Below are positions 34,322-42,842 of a DNA stretch of 45,820 bases, piece by piece. Both the position numbers and the translations under genes were made by a program. Every line of letters starts with the position of its first letter. The stretch's first letter is position 1. The DNA comes from an uncultured Clostridia bacterium (lineage in GTDB: Bacteria > Bacillota > Clostridia > TANB77 > CAG-508): positions 1 through 45,820 of the forward strand of contig CAKOUU010000013.1 in assembly GCA_934120675.1 (NCBI GenBank), written 5' to 3'. The notes beneath the pieces were generated by a model. That model was given only the letters and a program-made list of their open reading frames with translations, was not told where the DNA came from and did no database searches.

Positions 34322-35383
34322 ATGGAACAAAAAATCAAAGCCGTACAATATGGCGTAGGAAAAATGAGTTTATACACAATGAGATATATGCTAGAAAAAG
34401 GAATTGAAATAGTAGGAGCAGTAGATGTAAATCCAGCAGTAATTGGAAAAGACATAGGAGAAATATTAGGAAGAGAGAAATTAGGAGTAGTTGTTGTACC
34501 AACAGAAAATGCTGAAGAAATGATGCAAACAACAAAGCCAGATATATGTATAATAACAACAAGAAGTTTAATAGCAGAATTGGAAGAACCATACATGTTA
34601 TGTGCAAAACTAGGAATAAATGCAATATCAACTTGTGAAGAAGCATTTTATCCACAAAATTCGAATCCAACATTAACAAATAAAATTGACGAATTGGCAA
34701 AAGCAAATAATTGTACAATCACAGGAACAGGATATCAAGATATATATTGGGGACAACTTATAACATCAATTGCTGGTTCAACACAAAAAATAACAAAAAT
34801 AAAAGGAAGTTCAAGTTATAATGTTGAAGACTATGGAATTGCTTTAGCAGAAGCACATGGAGCAGGATTGACATTAGAAGATTTTGACAAACAAGTTGCG
34901 TCTGTTGATAGAATGTCAGATGAAGAAAGACAAGAAATAATAAATAAGGGTGAGTATGCACCATCATATATGTGGAATGTAAATGGATGGTTGTGTTCAA
35001 AATTAGGATTAACAATTATAAGCCAGACACAAAAATGTGTACCACAAACATATAAAGATGATATTTATTCTTCAACATTGGATATGACAATAAAAGCAGG
35101 AGATGCAACAGGAATGAGTGCAGTTGTTACAACAAAAACAAAAGAGGGAATTACTATTGAATCTGAATGTATAGGAAAAGTCTATGCACCAGACGAATTT
35201 GATAAAAATGTTTGGACAGTTGAGGGTGAGCCTACAACAACTATTACTGTTGAAAAACCTGCAACAGTTGAATTGACTTGTGCAACAGTTGTTAATAGAA
35301 TTCCAGATGTTATTAATGCAGAGCCTGGATATATTACAACAGAAAAATTAGGTGATTTACAATTTAAAAATAAAATATGCTAA
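34322..35383 (+). CDS. 2,4-diaminopentanoate dehydrogenase-like oxidoreductase
   Basis: This 353-aa NAD(P)-dependent protein has a DapB-like Rossmann start (KAVQYGVGKMSLYTMRYMLEKGIEIVGAVDVNP) and the continuation seen in the Ord family of Clostridial ornithine fermentation (ISTCEEAFYP, GTGYQDIYWGQL, GAGLTLEDFD, CATVVNRIPDVINAEPGYIT). Ord oxidises 2,4-diaminopentanoate in the oxidative ornithine pathway. The other pathway genes (ora, oraS, orr, ortA/B) are not in the window, so the substrate is inferred. It ends in a hairpin terminator. Confidence 0.78.
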   Translation: MEQKIKAVQYGVGKMSLYTMRYMLEKGIEIVGAVDVNPAVIGKDIGEILGREKLGVVVVPTENAEEMMQTTKPDICIITTRSLIAELEEPYMLCAKLGINAISTCEEAFYPQNSNPTLTNKIDELAKANNCTITGTGYQDIYWGQLITSIAGSTQKITKIKGSSSYNVEDYGIALAEAHGAGLTLEDFDKQVASVDRMSDEERQEIINKGEYAPSYMWNVNGWLCSKLGLTIISQTQKCVPQTYKDDIYSSTLDMTIKAGDATGMSAVVTTKTKEGITIESECIGKVYAPDEFDKNVWTVEGEPTTTITVEKPATVELTCATVVNRIPDVINAEPGYITTEKLGDLQFKNKIC

Positions 35384-35385
35384 AA

Positions 35386-35423
35386 AATTCGGGATTGGGT
35401 GACGGGTCTTCAATCCCGAAAAA
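35386..35423 (+). terminator. Terminator after the dehydrogenase gene
   Basis: TTCGGGATTG pairs perfectly with CAATCCCGAA around a loop containing TGACGGGTCT. This is the same loop family as the hairpin at 11194. Confidence 0.88.
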
Positions 35424-35474
35424 TTTATAAGAAAATTTTTTGGAAAATTTTTATAAAAAATTTTTAGAAATGTA

Positions 35475-35503
35475 TTGACAAAAATTGATAAAAAGCTTAT
35501 AAT
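35475..35503 (+). promoter_or_regulatory. Promoter of tRNA-Tyr
   Basis: TTGACA, a 17-base spacer and TATAAT lie 43 bases before the mature tRNA. Confidence 0.92.
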
Positions 35504-35508
35504 AACTC

Positions 35509-35526
35509 TTGTCGATACGTCGACAA
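35509..35526 (+). repeat. Inverted repeat at the tRNA-Tyr transcription start
   Basis: TTGTCGA-TACG-TCGACAA lies five bases after the -10 box and 20 before the tRNA. It covers the likely start of transcription. It could be a repressor site or a hairpin at the 5' end of the precursor. It is unusual for a tRNA gene. Confidence 0.7.
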
Positions 35527-35546
35527 CATTTTTGAAAATTAAATAT

Positions 35547-35857
35547 GGGTAGGTGGCCGAGTGGCTAAAGGCGGCAGACTGTGGTCTTTGGTTTTAAATC
35601 AAAACCTAAATTGCAGCTCTTATCAGTGATGGTAAGATGAAAACTAGGCTAATTCGGGGAACTCTTAACAGTTAGGCTGATGACAATCCCGAGCTAGGAA
35701 AAAAATTCCGAGTGTAGAGACTTTATACCTGGTATCTTGGAGATAAGATAAAGAGAAAGTCCAGACTACAAACAAAGAAATTTGGTAGTGAAAACTATAG
35801 TAGTAAGAAATCTGTTCTCATTTGAGTACGAAGGTTCGAATCCTTCCCTGCCCACCA
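35547..35857 (+). tRNA. tRNA-Tyr (GTA) interrupted by a group I intron
   Basis: The 5' exon (35547-35582) has acceptor GGGTAGG, D-arm GCC..GGC and anticodon stem GCAGA with CTGT. The 3' exon (35808-35857) has AAA, TCTGT, a long variable arm (CTC-ATTT-GAG), T-arm GAAGG/CCTTC and acceptor CCTGCCC with ACCA. Joining gives the loop CTGTAAA, anticodon GTA, and a class II body as in bacterial Tyr tRNA. The intron lies between anticodon positions 35 and 36. Without splicing the tRNA cannot function, so the intron must be active if this is the only Tyr tRNA. Confidence 0.9.
35583..35807 (+). ncRNA. Group I intron (tRNA type, 225 nt)
   Basis: The intron follows U (exon ..CTGT) and ends in G, the group I rule. 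Core strings match the tRNA-intron class (IC3-like) exemplified by Azoarcus tRNA-Ile: TAATTCGGGGAA (J3/4-P4), GTGTAGAGACTTTA (P7/P3 side) and AAAGTCCAGACTAC (P7', J8/7). A candidate guide GCAG at 35613-35616 pairs with the exon end CTGU through a U-G pair. The hairpin GGTTTT/AAAACC fills the loop. It contains no homing endonuclease ORF, so it is an autonomous ribozyme. Confidence 0.9.
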
Positions 35858-35954
35858 AATAAAAACAAGGAAACTTGTTTTTATTTTTAAAAAATAAACG
35901 AACATAGGTTTTTGACAAAAGACAAAAATTATAACATAGAAAGGAATTTGTGTT

Positions 35955-36563
35955 ATGTTAGTAAGAGAAGTAAAAAAAATAGGAAAAGTAGGAAAAAACT
36001 TATTAGAAAATAAAGACGCAAACGAAATAATAGAATTAATAATAGAAAAACCATTACAAAAAGCATGTAAAGAATGCAAAGAAAAAAATATTGAAACAGT
36101 TATGAGTAGTGCAAACAAAAACAATATAATAAAAAAAGGAAAAGAAAGAATAAACAAAAAAGAAGTTATAGAAGATGCAAAAAAACATAAAATACAGTCA
36201 TTCACAGAAGCAGGAAAAGGCTATGCATGGTTAATGATAAATTACAATACACTATCAGACGAAAACAGAAAAATATTATTTGAATTAGAAAAAGAACTTG
36301 GAGAAGATACAATTTGGTTTGTAAAATCTAACTATGTAGATGCTATGAATGCTATTAGAAAACGTCTAAAAATGAAATTAATGGTTGAAACATTTAATGA
36401 TAAATATGCTGATGAATTTAAGAAAAGACAATTATTATTAATGTATAACAACAATTATCCAAGAAGATGTGTATTTATAAGAATGCCAATAGACGAAGAT
36501 ACAAAAGTAGAAGATGTTGAAGAATATTTTAGTAATATAATTTCTAAAATGGTAAAACAATAA
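35955..36563 (+). CDS. Hypothetical protein, unknown function
   Basis: This 202-aa protein belongs to no family I recognise. Its N-terminal half is a basic helical region (KKIGKVGKNLLENKDANEIIELIIEKPLQKACKECKEKN). Its C-terminal half is an alpha/beta domain (AGKGYAWLMINYNTLSDENRKILFELEKELGED...). No signal peptide is present. It stands 20 bases before a glycosyltransferase gene with the same orientation, so it is likely in the same transcript. Confidence 0.65.
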   Translation: MLVREVKKIGKVGKNLLENKDANEIIELIIEKPLQKACKECKEKNIETVMSSANKNNIIKKGKERINKKEVIEDAKKHKIQSFTEAGKGYAWLMINYNTLSDENRKILFELEKELGEDTIWFVKSNYVDAMNAIRKRLKMKLMVETFNDKYADEFKKRQLLLMYNNNYPRRCVFIRMPIDEDTKVEDVEEYFSNIISKMVKQ

Positions 36564-36583
36564 AATAAAAAATAGGAGATAAA

Positions 36584-37327
36584 ATGGGAAAAAAATACAC
36601 ATTTATATTACCTTGTTTAAATGAAGAAAAAACACTAGAATATTGTATAAAAGAAATACGAAAATGCATAGAAGATAAAAAATTAGATGCTGAAATATTA
36701 GTGTCAGACAATAATAGTACAGATAATAGTGTAGAAATAGCAAAAAGAAATGGGGCAAGGGTAGTAATATGTAAAGAAAGAGGATATGGTGCAGCACTAA
36801 TAAATGGAACTAGAAATGCAAATGGAAAATATTGCATAATGGGAGATAGTGATGGAAGTTATGACTTTTATAACATAGATAAATTTATAGAAGGACTAGA
36901 ATTAGGTTATGATTTGGTAGTAGGAAATAGATTTAAAGGCGGAATAAAAAAAGGTGCAATGTCAATTTCTCATAAAATAGGAGTTAGATTTTTATCAGGC
37001 TTTTCTAATTTGATATTTCATACCCCAATAAAAGATTATCATTGTGGGTTAAGAGCATATAAAAAAGAAAGTATTGAAAAAATTAATCTTAATCAAAAAG
37101 GAATGGAATATGCAAGTGAAATGATAATCCTTTCCAAAATAAATAATTTAAAAATGCTAGAAGTTCCAACAATTTTAAGAAAAGATTTAAGAGAAAAAAA
37201 ATCGCACTTACGAACAATAAGAGACGGAATTAGACATTTGGATTTGATATGTACTATTGCTTTTAATAAGGATAAATATAGAGTAGAAGATGGAAAATAT
37301 AGAACTTCAGAAGAAAGGGAAAAGTAA
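36584..37327 (+). CDS. Family 2 glycosyltransferase
   Basis: This 247-aa GT-A fold enzyme is of the dolichyl-phosphate mannose synthase type. The N-terminus TFILPCLNEEKTLEYCI and the nucleotide-sugar motif VSDNNSTDNS are present, then GYGAALINGTRNANGKYCIMGDSDGSYDF with the D-x-D metal site. It probably transfers a sugar to a polyprenyl phosphate at the membrane. The following gene for a multi-span membrane protein starts one or two bases after its stop and is probably the partner. Confidence 0.9.
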   Translation: MGKKYTFILPCLNEEKTLEYCIKEIRKCIEDKKLDAEILVSDNNSTDNSVEIAKRNGARVVICKERGYGAALINGTRNANGKYCIMGDSDGSYDFYNIDKFIEGLELGYDLVVGNRFKGGIKKGAMSISHKIGVRFLSGFSNLIFHTPIKDYHCGLRAYKKESIEKINLNQKGMEYASEMIILSKINNLKMLEVPTILRKDLREKKSHLRTIRDGIRHLDLICTIAFNKDKYRVEDGKYRTSEEREK

Positions 37328-37328
37328 A

Positions 37329-38645
37329 TTGAAAAAGGTAGTTAAATATATAATAGCATTTGTTATTTTATTTTTAGTATTTAATAGTCTGTTATTATTA
37401 GGATCTTTGTTTCCTTCAAGTTTAATAGAAAAAAATGTAAGAGAATCTTCGGAAACCCTATTGAGTGAAGGAAACTATTATAAGATATCAAAATTTTTTG
37501 GAACAGAAAATGATAATTATACTGATGCTATAATGATAAATGAAGCATATTCTATAGATAATACAAATCCATTTTATTCGTATATGTCAGCAAGAAAAAA
37601 TTATAAAAAATATCAAACAATGCAAGAGTTACCTGATACAAAGGGAGAATTAATATCTTTAAATAGCGAAGAAGATGATTATGAACCGGTATTAGAATTA
37701 AGCGATTTTTTAGATGGTGATATTAATACATCAATTACATATGCAAGATATTGGCATGGATATTTACCTTTTCTTAGAGTATTATTGATATTTTTTAATA
37801 TTTTAGAAATAAGGCATATAATATTTGTTATTTTTATAGTAATATTTGTATACTTCATGTTTTTATTACGAAAACAATTTGGAAATATAATTGCTTTAAT
37901 TTTTGGCCTATCACTAGTATTTGAGGGATATTTTTTTGTATCATATTCATTGGAATGTGCACCAATATTTTTAGTAATGATTATTTCAAGTATTGTACTA
38001 TTAAAAAGAATTGATAAAATTCAAAATTTTTATTTTTATATTTTTATAGTAGCATGTATAACGAATTTTGTTGATTATTTAACCGTTCCACTAATTACTT
38101 TAGCTATACCATTATATATTTTCATATTATATAAACAACAGAAAAAACCTGAAATGGATAAAAAAGAGTATTTTAAGATTTTGATAAAATCTGTTATAGT
38201 TTGGGGAATCGGATATGCCATAACATGGTTAACTAAATGGATAGTATATGATGTGATATATAATCAAGGGTTATTAAAATCAGCTATTAACCAAGTTGCG
38301 TATAGAACACAAAAAAGTAATGTTCGTACAGATAAAAATGTATGGCAGATTTTAACAGGATTTATGATTAATACACTTTTCAATTTTTTAGTGATTATTA
38401 TTATTTTGTATAGTTTATCTTTGATAGGATTTAACAAATATAAAATAAAAATAAATAGCATATCAAATGTTTTTAAAAGAACTGGATTACCTATTTTGAT
38501 AATTGCAATAATGCCATTTGTTTGGTATATCGTTTTGGCAAATCATACAGTTTTACATGGAATATTTGTATATCGACATATGCTTATATTTTTAATAGGA
38601 GTACTTTTATTTATAAAAAATATATTTTGCGTAGAAATAAGATAA
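37329..38645 (+). CDS. Multi-span membrane protein, possible glycosyltransferase partner
   Basis: This protein of about 438 aa has an N-terminal anchor (YIIAFVILFLVFNSLLLLGSLF), a soluble loop of about 100 residues, and then some nine membrane segments in the C-terminal half. The pattern recalls GT-C or oligosaccharide-lipid transfer proteins but no catalytic motif is certain. The TTG at 37329 is preferred as start because AAAGGGA is eight bases upstream; an in-frame ATG at 37290 inside the previous gene has no ribosome site. It probably acts with the polyprenyl sugar formed by the gene before it. Confidence 0.72.
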   Translation: MKKVVKYIIAFVILFLVFNSLLLLGSLFPSSLIEKNVRESSETLLSEGNYYKISKFFGTENDNYTDAIMINEAYSIDNTNPFYSYMSARKNYKKYQTMQELPDTKGELISLNSEEDDYEPVLELSDFLDGDINTSITYARYWHGYLPFLRVLLIFFNILEIRHIIFVIFIVIFVYFMFLLRKQFGNIIALIFGLSLVFEGYFFVSYSLECAPIFLVMIISSIVLLKRIDKIQNFYFYIFIVACITNFVDYLTVPLITLAIPLYIFILYKQQKKPEMDKKEYFKILIKSVIVWGIGYAITWLTKWIVYDVIYNQGLLKSAINQVAYRTQKSNVRTDKNVWQILTGFMINTLFNFLVIIIILYSLSLIGFNKYKIKINSISNVFKRTGLPILIIAIMPFVWYIVLANHTVLHGIFVYRHMLIFLIGVLLFIKNIFCVEIR

Positions 38646-38682
38646 AAAAATCGAAAAAACGGTTGTTTTTTTGATTTTTTTT
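38646..38682 (+). terminator. Terminator between membrane protein and FtsZ-like gene
   Basis: AAATCGAAAAAAC pairs with GTTTTTTGATTT around GGTT, followed by T8. Confidence 0.8.
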
Positions 38683-38739
38683 ATATATAATAAGAAACAA
38701 ATTGAAACAAAAAGAAAAAAACAGGGAGGAAGTTAAACA

Positions 38740-39714
38740 ATGAGCGATATCATGGATTTAGACAAAACATTGAAAATAAAAGTAATAGGAGTAGGTGGAG
38801 CAGGAAATAATGCAATATCAAGGATGATAGAAGATAATGTTAGAGGTGTATCATTCTATATGATAAATACAGAAACAGGAACATTAAAAAGATCAAGGAC
38901 AAGTAATATACTACAAATAGGAGTTCAAACTACAAGAGGGTTAGGTGCTGGAGCAAATGAAATAGTAGGAGAAAGAGCTGCTATAGAAAATAAAGAAGAT
39001 ATTAAAAATATGTTAGCTGGAGCAGATTTAGTATTTATTACAGCAGGAATGGGTGGAGGAACTGGAACAGGTGCTGCCCCAATAGTTGCAGAAATTGCAA
39101 AAGAAATGGGAATATTAACAGTAGGAATAGTAACAAAACCATTCTTATTTGAAGGAAAAGCACGTAGTTTAAGAGCATCAAAAGGAATTGAAAGACTAAA
39201 AAGTAATGTAGATGATTTAATAGTTGTTTTAAATGACAATCTTTTAAAAGTTACAGATTCAAAAATTACTTTAAATAATGCCTTTTCATTGGCAGATAAT
39301 ATTTTGGAACAAGGAATTACAAGTATTACTGATTTATTAACATCAGTAGGTGAAGTAAATATAGACTTTGCTGATATTAAAACAACAATGAACTACAGAG
39401 GAAAAGCATATATGGGAATAGGAAGAGCATCAGGAGAAAAGAAAGTAGAAGAAGCAGTCAGACAAGCTATAGAAAATCCATTAACAGAGAGTAAAATAGA
39501 TGGAGCAAAAGGTGTAATCTTTAATGTAAAAGGAAACAGCAATTTAGGACTTATGGAAATAAATAGTGCAGTTGGACTTATAAATGAAAAAGTAAGTGAA
39601 GATGCCAATATTATATTTGGAACAGTAATTGATGAAAATATGGGAGAAGATGTACAAGTAACAGTAATTGCAACAGGTGTTGAGGAAAAAGTTGGAGCCG
39701 AAGTTAAAAAATAG
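38740..39714 (+). CDS. FtsZ-family GTPase lacking the C-terminal tail
   Basis: This tubulin-like GTPase has the FtsZ signatures: KVIGVGGAGNNAISRMI, GLGAGANEIVGERAA, the G-box GGGTGTGAAPIVAEIAKE and the T7 catalytic loop VNIDFADIKTTM. The 324 aa end at VIATGVEEKVGAEVKK, directly after the globular domain. The linker and the conserved FtsZ C-terminal peptide that binds FtsA, SepF and EzrA are missing. Several usual positions differ (NTETGTLKRSR instead of NTDxQAL; VLNDNLL instead of IPNDRLL). It is therefore probably a second paralogue rather than the main division protein. It is not in a division cluster. Confidence 0.85.
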   Translation: MSDIMDLDKTLKIKVIGVGGAGNNAISRMIEDNVRGVSFYMINTETGTLKRSRTSNILQIGVQTTRGLGAGANEIVGERAAIENKEDIKNMLAGADLVFITAGMGGGTGTGAAPIVAEIAKEMGILTVGIVTKPFLFEGKARSLRASKGIERLKSNVDDLIVVLNDNLLKVTDSKITLNNAFSLADNILEQGITSITDLLTSVGEVNIDFADIKTTMNYRGKAYMGIGRASGEKKVEEAVRQAIENPLTESKIDGAKGVIFNVKGNSNLGLMEINSAVGLINEKVSEDANIIFGTVIDENMGEDVQVTVIATGVEEKVGAEVKK

Positions 39715-39795
39715 ATAGATTATAAACTTTTGATTTTGGCAATAATAGTTGATAAATGTCAAAGTTGAAAGTTGGTAAGCGGGAGATGAATACTA

Positions 39796-40479
39796 ATGAA
39801 AAAACTTGTAGCAATAATTTGTATTTTATTATTTATTTTTATTGGAATGTATATAAATAAAAGTAGATCTACCCAAAGCTTAGTAACAGCTTCTGAGGTT
39901 TCTCAGGTTGAAGACTACATATCAAGAATATATATGTGGCAAGAGATTACAGGCGAAGCGTTACCGAAATTTGATAATATAAATAATGCACCAGATTTGT
40001 GGATATGGGAAGTAGTAAAGAAAAATCTAGAAAATTATGAACTATCATATGAAGAAATACAAGAAGAGGCAATAGAATTATTTGGAAATCAATTTACAAA
40101 ACAATTTCCAAAAGAAGGAACAGAATATATACAATATAATGAAGAATTGGGAAAATATATATCTACAGGAATAGGTTTAGATACTTTGGATGATTGCTTT
40201 TTGATAAAAAACATAAAAAAAACAAAAGATGGATACGAAGTTGAAATAGCTGAATATTTAGAGGATTATGAGAATTCTTTAGGGGTAGAGGATGAGAATG
40301 AAATATATGAGATTTATATAAAAAATTTGAATCAAGAAACAATTGCTTCTGTAAAGAATAATGAAAGTGAAACAAAAGCTATTGAAACTGTCAAAGAAAA
40401 TATAGATAAATTTACTACTAAAATCGTAAATTTAAGAAAAAGTTCAGATGGAAAAATATATGTTCAAAGTGTAAAATGA
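39796..40479 (+). CDS. Membrane-anchored hypothetical protein
   Basis: This 227-aa protein has an N-terminal signal anchor (KKLVAIICILLFIFIGMYI) followed by an acidic extracytoplasmic domain rich in Glu and Tyr. There is no recognised family or lipobox. It has a GGGAG ribosome site and its own terminator. It lies between ftsZ-like and pflX-like genes. Confidence 0.7.
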   Translation: MKKLVAIICILLFIFIGMYINKSRSTQSLVTASEVSQVEDYISRIYMWQEITGEALPKFDNINNAPDLWIWEVVKKNLENYELSYEEIQEEAIELFGNQFTKQFPKEGTEYIQYNEELGKYISTGIGLDTLDDCFLIKNIKKTKDGYEVEIAEYLEDYENSLGVEDENEIYEIYIKNLNQETIASVKNNESETKAIETVKENIDKFTTKIVNLRKSSDGKIYVQSVK

Positions 40480-40480
40480 G

Positions 40481-40506
40481 ACAAATGGGACAGACTCAAA
40501 ATGTCT
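40481..40506 (+). terminator. Terminator after the 39796 gene
   Basis: GAGACA pairs with TGTCTC (overall ATGAGACA/TGTCTCAT) around a loop with GGGACAGACTC, the third member of the loop family seen at 11194 and 35386. Confidence 0.75.
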
Positions 40507-40561
40507 CATTTATTTGTCGAAATATGAAAAAATGATAAGTCTAATTAGAAGGTGTAAATAA

Positions 40562-41452
40562 ATGGAATTAGAATTACTAGAAAAATGTGCAATATGTCCA
40601 CACAATTGTGGAATAAATAGATTAAATAATCAAATAGGAAGATGCAAGTCAAAAGATACAGTAAAGGTAGCTTTGTATTCAATTCATAATTTCGAAGAAC
40701 CTTGCATTAGTGGAAAAAAAGGCTCAGGGACAGTCTTTTTTTCAAATTGTAATATGAATTGTGTATTTTGCCAAAATTATGAGATAAGCCAAAAGGGAAA
40801 AGGCAAAGAGATTTCAATAGAAGAGTTGGCAGATATTTTTATAAAACAACAGGAAAAAAATGTTGAAAATATTAATTTGGTAACACCGACAAGTTATGTA
40901 CCACAAATTATTGAGGCAATTAAAATAGCTCGTGGTAATGGGTTAAAGTTGCCAATAGTTTATAATACAAATGGATATGAAAAAGTTGAAACTCTAAAAA
41001 TGTTAGACGGATTTGTGGATATTTATTTACCAGATTTTAAATATTCAGATAATGAGTTGGGGAAAAGATTATCAAAAGTGGATAATTATTTTGAAATTGC
41101 AACTGAAGCGTTAAAGGAGATGTATAGACAAACCGGAAAAGCAGTTTTTAATGATGAAGGTATTATGCAAAGAGGGATGATTATACGTCATCTGGTTTTG
41201 CCTAATCATATATTGAATTCTAGAAGAGTTTTAAAATGGATAAATGAAAATATGCATGATGTTTATGTTAGTGTTATGGCTCAATATTTTCCTACATATA
41301 AGGCTAAAGAGATTGACGATATAAATAGAAAATTGACAAAAGAAGAATATGAGCAAATTGAAAATTATTTGTACAGACTTGATTTGGAAAATGGCTATAT
41401 TCAAGAACTTGGGGAGCATGAAGAAGAATATGTGCCACATTGGGAGTTTTAA
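40562..41452 (+). CDS. PflX-like radical SAM protein
   Basis: This 296-aa protein is of the COG1313 type, related to glycyl-radical-enzyme activases. The radical SAM cluster is C63-NMN-C67-VF-C70 in FSNCNMNCVFCQNYEIS. A second Cys group near the N-terminus (CAICPHNCG) may bind another cluster. The family's substrate is unproven. It is monocistronic as far as visible. Confidence 0.85.
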   Translation: MELELLEKCAICPHNCGINRLNNQIGRCKSKDTVKVALYSIHNFEEPCISGKKGSGTVFFSNCNMNCVFCQNYEISQKGKGKEISIEELADIFIKQQEKNVENINLVTPTSYVPQIIEAIKIARGNGLKLPIVYNTNGYEKVETLKMLDGFVDIYLPDFKYSDNELGKRLSKVDNYFEIATEALKEMYRQTGKAVFNDEGIMQRGMIIRHLVLPNHILNSRRVLKWINENMHDVYVSVMAQYFPTYKAKEIDDINRKLTKEEYEQIENYLYRLDLENGYIQELGEHEEEYVPHWEF

Positions 41453-41640
41453 TTCTTACAGTTCAGTAATATATAAATTATGATTACTATAAATGTTGAT
41501 ATATTAATATTTTTTATAAAAACATATATTTTTTGAAATTTAAAAAAAATGTAGAAAAATGAAATTCATTATGATATAATACACTTAAGTTGCAATAGTG
41601 CAGCCAATAATATTAATATATTACAAAGGAGATGTTACAA
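41453..41640 (+). promoter_or_regulatory. Upstream region of thyX
   Basis: About 190 bases, AT-rich, with a TATAAT at 41574. The -35 is weak. The ATG at 41641 has AAAGGAG eight bases before it. Confidence 0.45.
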
Positions 41641-42783
41641 ATGAAAATCAAAGTTATTGCATCAACAAAAGTAGGATATGTATTACCAAAAGAAGAAGCA
41701 GTTGATTTTTCAGGAAAATCTGCAGGTATTTGTTATTTACCAGATACAGTAGAAACATTATTTGCAGAAGCACCAGAAAAAACACAAAGAAGAGCAAATG
41801 GGAACTTAGAATCAGGTCATCACAGTGTTTTTGGCCACGCACATTACAACCTTATTTTAGAGGGAATACCAAAAATTCTTGCAATGATTTTAAACAACGA
41901 GAAGATATACAATACTTCTGAAAAATCAGCAAGATATACAAAAATGCAGCCTTCTAAAAGAGAAAAAAATCTTTATGAAAAATGGATAGATATTTACAAA
42001 GAAGAAATAAGTAAGGAATATCCAGATTTTGATGAGAAAAAGGTTCAAAAGTTGGCACAGGAAAATGCCAGATATTTAATAAGTGTTTTTACACCAGCAA
42101 CAATTATGGAGTATACGGTTAGTTTTGAACAGTTAAACTTTATTATTAGTTGGTTTGAAGACTATATTGAATACGAACCTGAAACAGGGTTTTCAACGAA
42201 ATTAAAGAGTGCAATGAAAGAATTTTTAGAAGCATTGCCAGATTTAAAAGTAGAAAAATTAAATCCAAGAGTAAAAGGCACAAAATTATCTTTGTTTGCA
42301 AAAAGAGATAGAGCCGAAGAATTTGGAGAAAATTACAGTACTACATATCTTGCAAGTTTTGCGCAGTTAGCTCAGGCACAAAGACATAGAACTTTAGCTT
42401 ATGAAATGACATTACTTGAAAAACCAGAATATTATGTTCCAAGAATAATCAGGGAAACAGAATTAGAAAAAGAATGGTTAAAAGATATATCTTCATTGGA
42501 GGAATATTATCCACAGGGAATGTTAGTGAAAGTGAATGAAAGAGGTACAGTAGAGAATTTTATCTTAAAATGTACAGAGCGTTTGTGTGGGGCAGCACAG
42601 CTTGAAATTATGGAACAGACAGTAATAACAATGAATAAATATTTGGAAGCCGTAAAGGATAATCCAGTTATTGAAAATGAATTACTTCCATATTCAAAAG
42701 GTGCAAGATGTACATTTCCTGGCTGGAAGTGCAAATCACCATGTATTTTTGGTGGAAAAAATGCTATGAATAGAAAAATATAG
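41641..42783 (+). CDS. thyX: Flavin-dependent thymidylate synthase
   Basis: This FAD- and NADPH-dependent enzyme makes dTMP from dUMP with methylenetetrahydrofolate. It has the ThyX motif region in R248-H-R250-TLAYEM, with a substituted second half (usual consensus RHRxxSxNE). The start resembles IASTKVGYVL and the region NLESGHHSVFGHAHYNLI fits the FAD-binding segment. The 380 aa is longer than the usual 210-260 but matches the long subclass found in Clostridia. The ATG at 41641 is preferred for its spacing. It is followed by folA, so the folate pathway genes are adjacent. Confidence 0.88.
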   Translation: MKIKVIASTKVGYVLPKEEAVDFSGKSAGICYLPDTVETLFAEAPEKTQRRANGNLESGHHSVFGHAHYNLILEGIPKILAMILNNEKIYNTSEKSARYTKMQPSKREKNLYEKWIDIYKEEISKEYPDFDEKKVQKLAQENARYLISVFTPATIMEYTVSFEQLNFIISWFEDYIEYEPETGFSTKLKSAMKEFLEALPDLKVEKLNPRVKGTKLSLFAKRDRAEEFGENYSTTYLASFAQLAQAQRHRTLAYEMTLLEKPEYYVPRIIRETELEKEWLKDISSLEEYYPQGMLVKVNERGTVENFILKCTERLCGAAQLEIMEQTVITMNKYLEAVKDNPVIENELLPYSKGARCTFPGWKCKSPCIFGGKNAMNRKI

Positions 42784-42793
42784 CAGATCAAAA

Positions 42794-42815
42794 GGAGAAA
42801 GCTTAGGCTTTCTCC
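42794..42815 (+). other. Intergenic hairpin between thyX and folA
   Basis: GGAGAAAGC-TTAG-GCTTTCTCC, a perfect nine-base stem with no T run, 28 bases before the folA start. It could be a transcription pause, an RNA-processing site or an attenuator. Confidence 0.6.
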
Positions 42816-42842
42816 ACAGTATAATTTAAGGGAGCAAAAGAA

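Noticed and set aside
34322..35383. dapB (dihydrodipicolinate reductase)
   Set aside because: The N-terminal Rossmann pattern is similar, but the length of 353 aa and the C-terminal motifs fit the 2,4-diaminopentanoate dehydrogenase-like family.
35795..36205. Leftward ORF across the tRNA-Tyr 3' exon
   Set aside because: It overlaps the tRNA exon and the real rightward gene at 35955; the part with GKDSNLRTQ-like sequence is the usual spurious translation of tRNA regions.
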